From: Cenarchaeum sp. SB0662_bin_33
Lineage (GTDB): Archaea; Thermoproteota; Nitrososphaeria; Nitrososphaerales; Nitrosopumilaceae
Length of the DNA stretch: 5,037 nt
Assembly: GCA_009840065.1 (NCBI GenBank)
Contig: VXON01000098.1
Span: 1-5,037, forward strand
Direction: 5' to 3'
A model generated the notes under the pieces. That model was given only the letters and a program-made list of their open reading frames with translations, was not told where the DNA came from and did not search any database. The position numbers and the translations under genes were made by a program. Below, in pieces: positions 4,844-5,037 of the stretch (positions within the stretch are counted from its first letter, which is position 1; the number at the start of each line of letters is the position of its first letter).

Positions 4844-5037
4844 CTATTGCGAGGTCATCCGAGACAACCAATCATTCTTTTGGGAAGGCGCAGTGATGTT
4901 GTATTTTGGTATGTCATGTGGCGCCTCGGGTGGCATATCAGTGGTGGTATCTGCCTGTGGCGGTATGCCGTAATTTGGCATCTGTGATGATGGTATGTCT
5001 CCGGTAGGATATGTCTTGGGGGGCGGGGGCGGTATGT
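4844..5037 (-). CDS. Proline-rich C-terminal tail of an unidentified protein (partial, 5' end beyond the window)
   Basis: The last 63 codons of a minus-strand gene run from the right edge to a TAG at 4844-4846. The visible part opens with five consecutive prolines. It then repeats a loose [IM]-P motif, often after Asp or Gly: GDIPSS, QMPNYG, GIPPQ, DMPPE and HDIPKY, at intervals of roughly 5-11 residues. It ends in a polar stretch, QKNDWLSRMTSQ. The composition (Pro, Gln, Asp, Thr, no long hydrophobic run) indicates an intrinsically disordered tail or linker, not an enzyme domain, a membrane anchor or a cell-wall sorting signal. The frame is open throughout, other frames contain stops, and a T-tract follows the stop, so I think it is real. 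The function cannot be told from this part. It is transcribed in the same direction as acs, 68 nt away, but appears to be separately terminated. Confidence 0.65.
   Translation of the reverse strand, partial: IPPPPPKTYPTGDIPSSQMPNYGIPPQADTTTDMPPEAPHDIPKYNITAPSQKNDWLSRMTSQ

Overview
This window most likely comes from an archaeon, and a thaumarchaeote (Nitrososphaeria) is my best guess. The evidence is the style of gene expression. TTTAAA/TTATAT-like TATA boxes sit 25-30 nt upstream of likely start codons, there are no well-placed Shine-Dalgarno sites, a bare T-tract follows a stop codon, and Ile ATA and Arg AGG codons are used freely. The lineage call is inference; no rRNA or lineage-specific marker gene is present.

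Layout from left to right. At about 52-1460 lies an IS630/Tc1-family insertion sequence with one intact transposase gene on the minus strand (DDE residues all visible). It has a candidate pair of imperfect, TA-flanked terminal inverted repeats. A mostly non-coding gap follows (1332-1629). Next is a small plus-strand cassette: an unrecognised ORF (1630-1851) that overlaps by 20 nt a truncated DUF1937-like gene (1832-2014). That gene stops resembling its family at about 1993, where an IS200/IS605-type tnpB remnant (minus strand, 2006-2935) begins. The remnant keeps the whole RuvC catalytic core and zinc ribbon but has lost its N-terminal half. Its open frame runs 50 nt into the 3' end of a complete AMP-forming acetyl-CoA synthetase gene (2886-4775, minus strand). 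At the right edge is the 3' end of another minus-strand gene, encoding a proline-rich disordered tail (4844-5037), followed by a T-tract terminator and the promoter of the synthetase gene.

In functional terms, the only clear housekeeping gene is the acetyl-CoA synthetase, which activates acetate to acetyl-CoA. The rest is accessory DNA reshaped by transposition: one likely intact transposon, one decayed tnpB, and a cassette cut off by it. The missing 3' half of the DUF1937-like gene is not on the other side of the tnpB remnant, which suggests a deletion or rearrangement rather than a simple insertion. I found no CRISPR array, tRNA or rRNA, and no clear new multi-gene system. The points most worth checking are the two tnpB junctions, the possible guide RNA at its 3' end, and the palindrome in the acetyl-CoA synthetase promoter.
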